Shown in pieces: positions 7,623-15,500 of a stretch of DNA of 64,000 nt (positions within the stretch are counted from its first letter, which is position 1; each line of letters opens with the position of its first letter). The position numbers and the translations under genes are program-made. Origin of the DNA: Streptomyces sp. NBC_01244 (GTDB taxonomy: Bacteria > Actinomycetota > Actinomycetes > Streptomycetales > Streptomycetaceae). The stretch is from the NCBI RefSeq assembly GCF_035987325.1, contig NZ_CP108488.1:4216001-4280000 (forward strand), written 5' to 3'. The notes beneath the pieces are model-generated. The model was not told where the DNA came from, made no database searches, and saw only the letters and a list, made by a program, of their open reading frames with translations.

Positions 7623-8618
7623 ATGCCCGTACCGCCCGTACCGCCCGTACCGCACAGAGTCGTCATCGTGGCCTTCGCCGGTACCGAACTGATGGACGTC
7701 ACCGGACCGGCCGAGGTGTTCTCGGTCGCCACACGCGTCGCCGGCGCCACCCGCCCCGGCTATCTCGTCCGGATCGCCACGGCCGACGGCGGACCGGTGA
7801 CCACCTCCAGCGGTGTCCGGCTGCTGGCGGACCTGTCCCTCGACGAGGTGCACGGCCGGGTCGACACCCTGCTCGTGGCCGGTGCGGTCGAGCTGGTGGG
7901 CGACGGGGTGGAGCCGGTGATCGACGGCGAGGTCACCGCCTGGCTGCGCGAAGCGGCCCCGCCGGCGCGCAGGACCGGGTCGATCTGCGCGGGAGCGCAC
8001 GTGCTGGCCGCGGCGGGCCTGCTCGACGGGCTGTCCGCCACGACCCACTGGCTCACCGCCGCACGGCTGGCCGCCGACCATCCCCGGGTCGCCGTGGATC
8101 CGGACCCGATCTTCATCCGGTCCGGGAGCGTGTGGACCTGCGCCGGTGTCACCTCGGGGCTGGACATGGCGCTGGCGATGGTCGCCGAGGACCACGGCCA
8201 GGCCCTTGCCCTGGCCACCGCACGCATGATGGTCATGTACGTCAAACGCTCCGGCGGGCAGAGCCAGTTCAGTGTTCCGCTGTCCGCCCCGGTCACTTCG
8301 GGGGACCGGATCGACGACCTGCGCGTGTGGATCGCCGACCACCTCACCGAGGACCTCACCGCGGAGGCCCTGGCCGCACGGCTGCACCTGAGCGTGCGGC
8401 ACTTCTCCCGGCTGTTCCGGCTGCGTACGAACGGCACTCCCGCCGCCTACGTGGAATCCGCCCGCCTGGAAGCCGCCCGGCGGCTGTTGGAGGAGAGCGA
8501 CGGCAGCCTGCCGGAGGTCGCCGCGGCCAGCGGCCTCGGCTCGGTGGAGACCTTGCACCGCTCCTTCCAGCGCCGGCTGGGGACCACTCCCGCCGAATAC
8601 CGGCGCCGGTTCCGGTAG
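7623..8618 (+). CDS. GlxA-family transcriptional regulator (DJ-1/PfpI + AraC HTH)
   Basis: The 331-residue protein has an N-terminal class I glutamine-amidotransferase-like domain (VVIVAFAGTELMDVTGPAEVF; GSICAGAHVLAAAGLLDG with the nucleophile-elbow Cys; VTSGLDMALAMVAEDHG) and a C-terminal AraC HTH (LHLSVRHFSRLFRLRTNGTPAAYVE, ASGLGSVETLHRSF). GlxA-type proteins regulate metabolic or stress genes. The codons after ATG are a 9-bp tandem repeat (CCCGTACCG, three times, encoding PVPPVPPVP). It is followed by the MBL-fold hydrolase at 8771. A paralogue lies at 39005-40041 but is frameshifted. Confidence 0.9.
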   Translation: MPVPPVPPVPHRVVIVAFAGTELMDVTGPAEVFSVATRVAGATRPGYLVRIATADGGPVTTSSGVRLLADLSLDEVHGRVDTLLVAGAVELVGDGVEPVIDGEVTAWLREAAPPARRTGSICAGAHVLAAAGLLDGLSATTHWLTAARLAADHPRVAVDPDPIFIRSGSVWTCAGVTSGLDMALAMVAEDHGQALALATARMMVMYVKRSGGQSQFSVPLSAPVTSGDRIDDLRVWIADHLTEDLTAEALAARLHLSVRHFSRLFRLRTNGTPAAYVESARLEAARRLLEESDGSLPEVAAASGLGSVETLHRSFQRRLGTTPAEYRRRFR

Positions 8619-8648
8619 CCCCGGCGCCCGGCCCACCCCCGCGTTCCG

Positions 8649-8758
8649 CATCACCACCATCCGCCCCGCATCACCACCATCCGCCCCGCACCATCCGCCG
8701 GCAGCCCGGCGGATCCCCGGCATGCCCGCAGTCACCTGTCACCTGTCACCTGTCACCT
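8649..8758 (+). repeat. Short tandem repeats between 7623 and 8771 genes
   Basis: Two simple repeats: CATCACCACCATCCGCCCCG twice near 8649-8690 and CACCTGT repeated from about 8733 to 8758. They are too short and unspaced to be CRISPR and look like slippage products. Confidence 0.7.
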
Positions 8759-8770
8759 CATGGAGACGCC

Positions 8771-9526
8771 ATGTCCCGTACGAAGGTCATCCCCATCCCC
8801 GTCATGGGCCGAACGGCCATCAACGCCTACCTGCTCCTGGGCCGACGGCCCGTGATCGTCGACGCCGGGACGCCCGGCAGCGGCCGCAAGATCTACGACC
8901 GGATCACCGAGCACGGAGTGGACCCCCGCGAGGTCTCCCTGATCATCATCACCCACGGCCACATCGACCACTTCGGCTCCGCCGCCGAACTGCACCGGCT
9001 CACCGGCGCGCCCGTCGCCGGCCACATCGCCGACCTCGGCCCGTACCGCAGCGGCCGGGTCCGCGAACCGTATCTGCCCACCGGCCCGATGGGCCGCGTC
9101 ATGGACCGGAGCAAAGACCTGCACGCCCAGGCCGAACCCCTCGACCCCGATGTCCTGATCCGCGGCGAGACCCCCCTGGAGGACTTCGGGGTCTCCGCCC
9201 GCATCATGCCCACCCCGGGACACACCGCCGGGTCGGTCTCCGTCCTCACCGACGACGGTGACCTCGTCGCCGGCGACCTGGTGGCGAACTCCTTCATGGG
9301 TCTCATCCCGGGCAAGCCGGCCAATCCCCCTTTCCACGACGACCCGCGGCGCAACCTCACCAGCCTCCGCGAAATGCTCGCCCTCAACCCCACCAGCCTC
9401 CACGTCGGCCACGGCGCCCCCCTGGACCCCGACCGGGTCCGGCGCTGGGCGGACCGGGAGCACGCCCGCCTGTCGAAGCGCGAAGCAGCGGGCCGGATCG
9501 CCACCCGTGCCGGGGATGCGGCGTGA
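8771..9526 (+). CDS. Metallo-beta-lactamase-fold hydrolase
   Basis: The 251-residue protein carries the MBL metal motif HGHIDH (THGHIDHFGSAAELH), the second His in MPTPGHTAGSVSV, the bridging Asp in VAGDLVAN and the final His in HVGHGAP. The ATG at 8771 has GGAG six bases upstream. The family includes glyoxalase II, lactonases and other thioester or phosphoester hydrolases; the wide GLIPGKPANPP loop does not point to one. It may be co-transcribed with, or controlled by, the GlxA-like regulator 150 bases upstream. Confidence 0.9.
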   Translation: MSRTKVIPIPVMGRTAINAYLLLGRRPVIVDAGTPGSGRKIYDRITEHGVDPREVSLIIITHGHIDHFGSAAELHRLTGAPVAGHIADLGPYRSGRVREPYLPTGPMGRVMDRSKDLHAQAEPLDPDVLIRGETPLEDFGVSARIMPTPGHTAGSVSVLTDDGDLVAGDLVANSFMGLIPGKPANPPFHDDPRRNLTSLREMLALNPTSLHVGHGAPLDPDRVRRWADREHARLSKREAAGRIATRAGDAA

Positions 9527-9538
9527 CCCTCCCAGGCC

Positions 9539-9655
9539 GTGCCGAACCTCTACTACCTGGGCGTCGTCGAGGTCCGCGCGCAGCACTCCAACCAGTGTCT
9601 CGAGGTGGCGGACTGGAACACGCAGAACGGCGCGGCCATCCGCAGTGGCCGGGGC
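9539..9655 (+). pseudogene. Fragment of a ricin-B-type lectin domain
   Basis: A stretch of about 35 codons reads LYYLGVVEVRAQHSNQCLEV followed by ADWNTQNGAAI, the strand, Cys-Leu-x-Val and glycine pattern of one ricin-type beta-trefoil subdomain. It has no room for the rest of a lectin, runs straight into the 3' end of the opposite-strand acyl-CoA ligase, and starts 12 bases after the MBL gene. It is best read as a remnant of a secreted carbohydrate-binding protein. Confidence 0.55.
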
Positions 9656-9667
9656 TCGCCATCGGCC

Positions 9668-11473
9668 TCAGCGGGTGCGGAGTTCGCGTTTGAGGACCTT
9701 TCCGCTCGCGTTGCGCGGGAGTTCGGAGACGAACTCCACCTCGCGCGGCACCTTGTAGTTGGCCATCTCCCGGCGGGACCAGGCGATCAGGTCGTCGGAG
9801 GTGAGGACCGCCCCGGGGCGGCGGACCGCGTACGCCTTGCCGACCTCGCCCAGGCGCGGGTCGGGGATGCCGACCACGGCCACATCGGCGATGTCCGGGT
9901 GCAGGCCGAGGAGTTGCTCGATCTCGGCGGGGTAGGCGTTGAAGCCGCCGACGATGAACATGTCCTTGATCCGGTCGGTGATGCGCAGGTTCCCGGCGGC
10001 GTCGAGCACGCCGACGTCCCCGGTGCGGAGCCAGCCCTCGGGGGTGATGGCCTCGGCGGTTTCGGCCGGGTCCTCGAAGTAGCCGCGCATGACGTTGTGG
10101 CCGCGGACCCACACCTCGCCGGCCCGGCCCGTGGGCTGGGCAGCGCCGTCCGGGTCCACGATCCTGACCTCCGTCCCGGGGATGGCCCGGCCCGAAGTCG
10201 ACGCGATGATCTCCGCCGGGTCGCCGCGACGGCACATGGTGACGATGCCGCTGGCCTCGGAGAGCCCGTACGCGGTGAGGACCGTGCCGATGTGCAGCTC
10301 GCCGCGGAGCCGTTCCACGAGCTGGAGCGGGACCACGGCCGCGCCGGTGACGACCAGGCGCAGGGCGGAGAGGTCGTGGTGGTCGCGCTGGGGGTGGTCG
10401 AGGAGGGACTGGTGGAGGGTGGGCGGGCCGGGGAGTACGGAGATCCGCTCGGCGGCGATGTTGGCGAGGACGGTGTCCACGTTGAAGACGGGCTGGGGGA
10501 CCATCGTGGCCCCGCGCATCAGGCAGGCGATGACCCCGGCCTTGTAGCCGAAGGTGTGGAAGAAGGGGTTCACGATCAGGTAGCGGTCGCCCTCGCGCAG
10601 TCCGGCGAGCTCGCTCCAGATCTCGTAGCAGCGCAGGGACTGGGCGTGGGAGATGACCGCGCCCTTGGGGCTGCCGGTGGTGCCCGAGGTGAAGATGATG
10701 TCCGACGGGGCGCTGGCGGGGATCGCGTCCGTCCGGGCGCGGACGGCCTCGGCGGATACGGAGTCGCCGCCGGTCAGGAACTCCTTCCAGGTGCGGAAGG
10801 AGTCCGGGGCGTCGTCCGACAGGACGACGACCTGCTCCAGGTGCGGCAGGCCCGGCAGCGGCCCGGAGCCCTCGCCCTCGGCGGTGGCTCGGCGCAGGGA
10901 GGCGACGTAGGAGGTACCGAGGAAGGTGCCGGTGACGAAGAGCAGCCGGGCACGGCTGCGGTGGAGGACGTAGGCGGCTTCGGAGCCCTTGAAACGGGTG
11001 TTGAGGGGGACGAGGACGGCTCCGGCGGAGACCGCGCCGAGGGCGGAGACGATCCACTCGAGGGTGTTGGGCGCCCAGACGGCGACCCGGTCCCCCGGTT
11101 CCACACCGGCGGCCATGCAGGCGGCGGCGGCCCGTTCGACGCGCTCCCCGAGCTGCGCGTAGTCGATCCGGACCCGCCCGTCGACGACGGCCTCGCGGTC
11201 GGCGTAGCGCGCGGCGGCGTCCCGGACGAGCCCCCCGATGCTGACCCACGCCAGATCCCCGCGCCGCACGGCCTCATCGCCGACGGCCTCGCCGTCACCT
11301 CCGACGGCCCCACCGTCACCGACGGCGGCCTCACCTCCGACGGCCCCACCGTCACCGACGGCGGCCTCACCCCCGGCGGCCTCGCCGACGGCGGGCCGGG
11401 GCGGTCCCGGGCGCGGCCCGGGTGCCGGTCCGTTCTCCGTCGCGCCAGCGACCCCGCGTGTGTCCTCGGTCAT
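9668..11473 (-). CDS. Acyl-CoA synthetase (FadD-like)
   Basis: The 601-residue adenylate-forming enzyme has the AMP-binding P-loop-like motif IIFTSGTTGSPKGAVISH, the core AYGLSEASG, the hinge GWLRTGDVG and the catalytic lysine near the C-terminus in LPRNASGKVLKRELR. It resembles FadD3-type ligases of steroid-ring catabolism. The ATG at 11473 has GAGGGG upstream. Residues about 25-65 are a Gly/Ala/Glu-rich insertion coded by a 36-bp direct repeat (about 11285-11395) not expected in the family. The operator at 11502-11516 sits between it and the divergent thiolase gene. Confidence 0.9.
   Translation of the reverse strand: MTEDTRGVAGATENGPAPGPRPGPPRPAVGEAAGGEAAVGDGGAVGGEAAVGDGGAVGGDGEAVGDEAVRRGDLAWVSIGGLVRDAAARYADREAVVDGRVRIDYAQLGERVERAAAACMAAGVEPGDRVAVWAPNTLEWIVSALGAVSAGAVLVPLNTRFKGSEAAYVLHRSRARLLFVTGTFLGTSYVASLRRATAEGEGSGPLPGLPHLEQVVVLSDDAPDSFRTWKEFLTGGDSVSAEAVRARTDAIPASAPSDIIFTSGTTGSPKGAVISHAQSLRCYEIWSELAGLREGDRYLIVNPFFHTFGYKAGVIACLMRGATMVPQPVFNVDTVLANIAAERISVLPGPPTLHQSLLDHPQRDHHDLSALRLVVTGAAVVPLQLVERLRGELHIGTVLTAYGLSEASGIVTMCRRGDPAEIIASTSGRAIPGTEVRIVDPDGAAQPTGRAGEVWVRGHNVMRGYFEDPAETAEAITPEGWLRTGDVGVLDAAGNLRITDRIKDMFIVGGFNAYPAEIEQLLGLHPDIADVAVVGIPDPRLGEVGKAYAVRRPGAVLTSDDLIAWSRREMANYKVPREVEFVSELPRNASGKVLKRELRTR
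11285..11395 (-). repeat. 36-bp direct repeat inside the acyl-CoA ligase 5' end
   Basis: The unit containing ACCTCCGACGGCCCCACCG is repeated twice with a third partial copy; 36 bases equals 12 codons, so it adds AVGDGGAVGGEA-type units to the ligase N-terminus without breaking the frame. It lies upstream of the first recognisable ligase residues. Confidence 0.75.
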
Positions 11474-11501
11474 CGTCCGCCCCTCACTGCGACACCAGTA
11501 G

Positions 11502-11516
11502 CTGACTATCCGTCAG
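11502..11516. promoter_or_regulatory. CTGAC-N5-GTCAG operator (ligase/thiolase)
   Basis: CTGACTATCCGTCAG, a 5-5-5 palindrome, lies 28 bases upstream of the acyl-CoA ligase start and 51 bases upstream of the divergent thiolase start. The identical sequence recurs at 57781, also in front of an acyl-CoA ligase. One of ten such sites in this window. Confidence 0.75.
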
Positions 11517-11567
11517 ATTAGCTGTAGCCTTCGCGGCTGTCAGTACTGGTGCACCCCGGAGGTGGCG

Positions 11568-12719
11568 ATGGCGGCAACGCTCAAGGACGCTACGGCGATA
11601 GTCGGCATCGGGCAGACCGCCTTTGCCAAACAACTGCCGCAGTCCGAAAAGGAACTGGCCTGCCGGGCCATTCTCGCGGCGCTCGACGACGCGGGCATAG
11701 ACCCGTCCGAGGTCGACGCGTTCTCCTCCTACACCATGGAGGAGACCGACGAGGTCGAGGTCGCCAAAGCCATCGGCGCCGGCGACGTCACCTTCTTCTC
11801 CAAGATCGGCTACGGCGGCGGCGGCTCCTGCGCCACCGTCGGCCATCTGGCCGCCGCCGTCGCCACCGGCCAGGCGAGCGTCGGCGTGGCCTGGCGTTCG
11901 CGCAAGCGCGGCTCGGGGCCGCGGCCGTGGAAGAACACGGCCGTCCAGCTCCCCACCCCCGGCCAGTGGACGCGCCCCTTCGGCCTGCTGCGCCCCGCCG
12001 ACGAGATCGGCATGCTGGCCCGCCGCTACATGCACGAGTACGGCGCCACCCGCGACCACCTCTTCAACGTCGCGATGGCCTGCCGCAACCGGGCCAACGA
12101 GAACCCGGCCGCGATGATGTACGAACGCCCGCTGACCCGCGAGATGTACATGACCGCCCGCATGATCAGCGACCCGCTCTGCCTCTTCGACAACTGCCTG
12201 GAGACCGACGGCGCGCTGGCCTGCGTCATCGTGAGCGCCGAGCGCGCCCGCGACTGCCGGCAGAAGCCCGTCTACGTCCACTCCGTCGCCCAGGGCCTGC
12301 CCTCCCAGCACCACGGCATGGTCAACTACTGGAACGACGACCCGCTGTCCGGCCCCGCCTGGACCGCCGCCCGACACCTGTGGAAGCAGGCCGACTTCGG
12401 CCCCCAGGACGTGGACGTCGCCCAGATCTACGACGCCTTCACCCCCCTGATCCCGCTCTCCCTGGAGGGCTACGGCTTCTGCGGGCGCGGCGAAGGCGCC
12501 TCCTTCACCGAGGGCGGCGCCCTCGAGATCGGCGGCCGGCTCCCCATCAACACCGGCGGCGGCGGCCTCAGCGAGGCCTACGTGCACGGCTTCAACCTGA
12601 TCAACGAGGGCGTCAAGCAGCTCCGCGGCATCTCCACCGCCCAGGTGCCCGACGCCGCGACCTGCCTGGTGACCGCCGGCGAGGGTGTCCCGACGTCCGC
12701 CATCCTGCTGCGAGCCTGA
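11568..12719 (+). CDS. Lipid-transfer / thiolase-like protein (Ltp family)
   Basis: The 383-residue protein is a thiolase-fold SCP-x/Ltp homologue: AIVGIGQTAFAKQ at the N-terminus, GYGGGGSCATVGHLAAA in place of the thiolase nucleophile region, RRYMHEYGATRDHLFNVA, DVAQIYDAFTPL and PINTGGGGLSEAYVHG. The ATG at 11568 is preferred over the GTG at 11562 because GGAGG lies five bases before it. Ltp proteins act with DUF35 partners, as in the retro-aldol enzyme Ltp2 of steroid side-chain loss, and the next gene encodes a DUF35 protein 15 bases downstream. Thiolysis or retro-aldol cleavage of an acyl-CoA is inferred. Confidence 0.9.
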   Translation: MAATLKDATAIVGIGQTAFAKQLPQSEKELACRAILAALDDAGIDPSEVDAFSSYTMEETDEVEVAKAIGAGDVTFFSKIGYGGGGSCATVGHLAAAVATGQASVGVAWRSRKRGSGPRPWKNTAVQLPTPGQWTRPFGLLRPADEIGMLARRYMHEYGATRDHLFNVAMACRNRANENPAAMMYERPLTREMYMTARMISDPLCLFDNCLETDGALACVIVSAERARDCRQKPVYVHSVAQGLPSQHHGMVNYWNDDPLSGPAWTAARHLWKQADFGPQDVDVAQIYDAFTPLIPLSLEGYGFCGRGEGASFTEGGALEIGGRLPINTGGGGLSEAYVHGFNLINEGVKQLRGISTAQVPDAATCLVTAGEGVPTSAILLRA

Positions 12720-12734
12720 GGAGCCGACGAAACC

Positions 12735-13229
12735 ATGACGATGCAGACCACCAGCACGCCCGCGACACCCGCGGCCCCCGGGACCACGCCGGACGAGCTC
12801 CTCCTCCCCGTCCCCGACGAGGACGGCGCCCCCTTCTGGGAGTACGCCGCCCAGGGCGAACTCCGCGTCCAGGCCTGCGCGGCGCCCGCCTGCGGGAAAC
12901 TGCGCTTCCCGCCCCGCCCCTGCTGCCCGCACTGCCGGTCCTTCGACTCCGAATGGCGCCTGATGAGCGGCCGCGGCCGGATCTGGTCGTACGTACGGCC
13001 GCACCCGCCGCTGCTGCCCGCGTACGCCGCGCAGGCCCCGTACAACGTGATCCTCGTGGAACTGGCCGACGCCCCGCAGATCCGCCTCGTCGGCAACCTC
13101 GTCACCTCCCCCGACGCCCCGCTGGACTCCGTGGACCCGGCTCGGCTGCGCATCGGCGCACGGGTCCAGGTGGTGTTCACCGAGACGGGCGGGACGCCGG
13201 TGCCGCGCTGGGTGCTGGAGAAGTCTTGA
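12735..13229 (+). CDS. DUF35 / OB-fold acyl-CoA-associated protein
   Basis: The 164-residue protein has the DUF35 layout: an N-terminal helix, a zinc rubredoxin-like knuckle (CAAPACGKLRFPPRPCCPHC), then an OB fold (GRGRIWSYVRPHPPLLP, PYNVILVELADAPQIRLVG, RIGARVQVVF). Such proteins pair with thiolase-like Ltp enzymes to bind the acyl-CoA; the Ltp gene is 15 bases upstream. The stop codon TGA (13227-13229) touches the right-end hairpin of the TnpB element, so the last residues or stop may have been supplied by the insertion. Confidence 0.88.
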   Translation: MTMQTTSTPATPAAPGTTPDELLLPVPDEDGAPFWEYAAQGELRVQACAAPACGKLRFPPRPCCPHCRSFDSEWRLMSGRGRIWSYVRPHPPLLPAYAAQAPYNVILVELADAPQIRLVGNLVTSPDAPLDSVDPARLRIGARVQVVFTETGGTPVPRWVLEKS

Positions 13230-13400
13230 ATCCTCCCCTCCCTAAAGGGAGGGGATTCCTGGCTCACGTTGGCGGCGGACCGGCGGTCCGTCAGCTCTTA
13301 CACGATCAGCACCAGCCGGGTTGAGACCAGCCCGGACGAGCATCACGTGTGCGGAGTTCTTGTCCCTGGGGGACACCGCTCCGCACGCGGTGCACGAGTA
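13205..13400 (-). ncRNA. Predicted omega-RNA region of the TnpB element
   Basis: By family precedent the omega-RNA scaffold is the 3' part of tnpB through the right-end hairpin (13228-13258), with the guide in the first bases beyond it (13227 downwards on the minus strand). The hairpin is visible; transcription and exact ends are inferred. Confidence 0.4.
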
Positions 13401-14620
13401 GGTTCGTTCCGAGAGGGGTAGTGCGTGCTTGGTTCTCGCTCCGCACAGCGCGCAGTCCATGGTGGTGTGCGCGGGGTGGACAAGGTGCACGGCACGGCCG
13501 TGCTTGCGGCCCATCTGGATCAGGGCCGTCTTCGTGGCGCCGATCGCTGCGTCCGCCGCTTTGCGGGCCATGGTGGACTTGGCGAGGAACTTCGCCTTGA
13601 AGTCCTCGACGGCGAGGGCGTCATGGTCGCGGACCACCTTCTTGGCCCACTTGCGGGCGGTGTCCTGACGCTGCCGGGCGATCTTCTTCTGCACCTTCGC
13701 GGCCTGCCGCCGCGCTTCACGGTAGCCCTTCGACTGGGCCTTGCCCCTCGGTGCGCGGCGTCGGGCCATCATGCGCTGGTAGCGCGCGAGGCGGCCGGCG
13801 GCTTTCCGGCCGTACTGGGCGTGTGGCAGGTCGTGGTCGTCGGACGTCGTGGTCGCGATCTCCCTCACCCCCCAGTCGATGCCGATCACCGAGCCTGTGG
13901 CGGGCAGCGGCTCGGTGGTCGTGGCGACGACGAAACTGGCGTACCAGCGTCCGAGGCCGTCCCGGTACACGCGCACCGACGACGGCGGCCCGGGCAGGTC
14001 CCGCGACCACACCACAGTCACGGCGACGCCACCGGCGAGGTAGAGACGCCCGTCCTTCAACCGGAAACCGCGCTGCGTGTAGTTGAGCGTGGGCTCCGTC
14101 ACGTGCTTCTTCTTGTACTTCGGCATCCCTGCGCGCTGCCGCATCGGCAGCCGGGCCTTGATGTCCTTGAGGGCCTTCGTCCGGGACTTGGCGAAGTCGC
14201 GGATGATCTGCTGCTGCGGAACGCTGCTGCCCTCACGCAGCCACGCCATCGAGCATCGTGCCCCGGTCGGCAGCTTGTCGAGCTGCGACGGACCACACGT
14301 CACCTTCTCGCCGACTGTCTTCTTGTGGGCGTGGACCTTGCGGGACATCGCCACGCACTCGTTCCACACCCACCGGCACCGCGCCCACTCCGCCTCAAGC
14401 CGGGCAAGCGCGGTAGACGACACGCGCAGCCGGAAAGTGTACCGGGCATGCGCGGAATCCCCATCCTCCATCGCTGCAGTCGGCATGCCCCCAACCTAAC
14501 CGCCCCCACTGACAACGAAAGAGAGTGCAGGTCAGAGCAGATGAGCAACGAACTCCGACGCTACGCGGCTCCGCCCCAAGGACCCATTCCTCCCCAGGCT
14601 GAAGCCCGGGGCGTCCTGGG
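13228..14620 (-). mobile_element. TnpB-only IS200/IS605-like element
   Basis: A single tnpB gene bounded by subterminal hairpins, as in IS1341-type members of IS200/IS605. Right end: 13235-13243 pairs with 13246-13254 (CCCCTCCCT stem, 2-nt loop), with outer pairing GAAT/ATTC at 13228-13231 and 13255-13258. Left end: hairpin at 14592-14611 (CCCC-A-GGC, loop TGAA). There is no tnpA and there are no terminal inverted repeats, as expected for this group. It separates the DUF35 gene from the enoyl-CoA hydratase. Exact ends are uncertain by a few bases. Confidence 0.75.
13242..14486 (-). CDS. tnpB: TnpB RNA-guided nuclease (RuvC + zinc ribbon)
   Basis: The 414-residue protein has an N-terminal HTH-like/WED region, the RuvC motif I GIDWGVREIA (D204), motif II DALAVEDF (E294), a zinc ribbon C345-x2-C348 and C365-x2-C368, and motif III in SPRDKNSA (D375). 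All three catalytic acids and the zinc cysteines are present, so an active omega-RNA-guided nuclease is likely. The stop TAG at 13242-13244 lies in the right-end hairpin. In this family the guide RNA covers the gene's 3' end and reads through the right end, so its guide would come from the DUF35 gene. ATG 14486 or 14471 could be the start. Confidence 0.9.
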   Translation of the reverse strand: MPTAAMEDGDSAHARYTFRLRVSSTALARLEAEWARCRWVWNECVAMSRKVHAHKKTVGEKVTCGPSQLDKLPTGARCSMAWLREGSSVPQQQIIRDFAKSRTKALKDIKARLPMRQRAGMPKYKKKHVTEPTLNYTQRGFRLKDGRLYLAGGVAVTVVWSRDLPGPPSSVRVYRDGLGRWYASFVVATTTEPLPATGSVIGIDWGVREIATTTSDDHDLPHAQYGRKAAGRLARYQRMMARRRAPRGKAQSKGYREARRQAAKVQKKIARQRQDTARKWAKKVVRDHDALAVEDFKAKFLAKSTMARKAADAAIGATKTALIQMGRKHGRAVHLVHPAHTTMDCALCGARTKHALPLSERTYSCTACGAVSPRDKNSAHVMLVRAGLNPAGADRVRADGPPVRRQREPGIPSL

Positions 14621-14633
14621 AGAGATCCGGTGA
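14541..14633 (+). CDS. Possible 30-aa ORF across the element's left end
   Basis: ATG at 14541 opens 30 codons that end TGA at 14631-14633, overlapping the GTG start of the enoyl-CoA hydratase (GTGA). It spans the left-end hairpin of the TnpB element and no strong ribosome site precedes it. It may be a chance frame that nevertheless couples ribosomes into the next gene after the insertion removed the original upstream gene context. Confidence 0.25.
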   Translation: MSNELRRYAAPPQGPIPPQAEARGVLGEIR

Positions 14634-15433
14634 CGGCCGACCGGGCACCGGGACTGCGGGTGGAGCGGTACGTCGAGGGCGTCACCGGGGTCGCGGTCGT
14701 CACCCTGGACCGGGAGCGCAAGCACAACGCGATCGGCCTGGCCACGGCAGCGGAACTGGCCAGGGTGTGGCGGGAGTTGCGCTACGAGGACGAGGTACGG
14801 GCGATCGTGCTGACGGGCGCCGGGCAGGCGGCCTTCTGCACGGGCATCGACCGGGGCGTTGAGGTGCCGCAGCCCTCCTCGCCGTACTCGGTGGACGACC
14901 CGCTCGTCGCCATCGGGCCCAAGGCGAACGACCTGTGGAAGCCGGTGGTCGCCGCCGTCAACGGCATGGCCTGCGGCGGGGCGTTCTACCTGCTGGGCGA
15001 GTCGGAGTTCATCATCTCCTCCACGTCCGCGACCTACTTCGACCCGCACACCAGCTACGGGATGGTCAGCGCCTACGAGGCGATCTACATGGCGCAGCGC
15101 ATGCCCTTCGGCGAGGCCGCCCGGATGTCCCTGATGGGCACGGCGGAACGGCTCTCCGCGCGGCGGGCGTACGAGATCGGCCTGGTCTCGGAGCTCGCGG
15201 AGCCCGAGGAGCTCCTCCCGGCGGCCCTGCGGGCGGCCGAGACGCTGGCCGGCTTCCCGACGGAGGCCGTGCAGGGCACCGTACGGTCCCTGTGGGCGGC
15301 GAAGCAGGCCACCCTCCAGCAGGCACTGGCGCAGGCGCCGGGGCTGGTGGCACTGGGGAACCTGCCGCCCGAGCGGCAGGCGGAGCTGTTCGCCGGCCGG
15401 CGCGGGGCGGGACCGGAGCCGCGGATCCGCTGA
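14630..15433 (+). CDS. Enoyl-CoA hydratase/isomerase family protein
   Basis: The 267-residue crotonase-fold protein shows GVAVVTLDRERKHNAIGLA, AIVLTGAGQAAFCTGIDRG, the oxyanion-hole segment NGMACGGAFYLLGESEF and GTAERLSARRAYEIGLVSEL. A canonical catalytic Glu is not obvious, since FDPHTSYGMVSAYE replaces the usual F-x-E-x-x-x-G stretch, so isomerase or hydrolase activity is possible. The GTG start at 14630 overlaps the small frame before it. Function in beta-oxidation of the same acyl-CoA handled by the genes at 9668-13229 is inferred; the TnpB element now separates them. Confidence 0.88.
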   Translation: MTADRAPGLRVERYVEGVTGVAVVTLDRERKHNAIGLATAAELARVWRELRYEDEVRAIVLTGAGQAAFCTGIDRGVEVPQPSSPYSVDDPLVAIGPKANDLWKPVVAAVNGMACGGAFYLLGESEFIISSTSATYFDPHTSYGMVSAYEAIYMAQRMPFGEAARMSLMGTAERLSARRAYEIGLVSELAEPEELLPAALRAAETLAGFPTEAVQGTVRSLWAAKQATLQQALAQAPGLVALGNLPPERQAELFAGRRGAGPEPRIR

Positions 15434-15500
15434 GGTCCGGGAGGGCGGGCGGGAGCCGCTTCGGAGCAGGCCTCTGTGCCCCTCGCCGGCCGCCCCGCCG

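Noticed and set aside
8649..8758. Short direct repeats as a CRISPR array
   Set aside because: Units are 7-20 bp and lack unique spacers of constant length; no cas genes.
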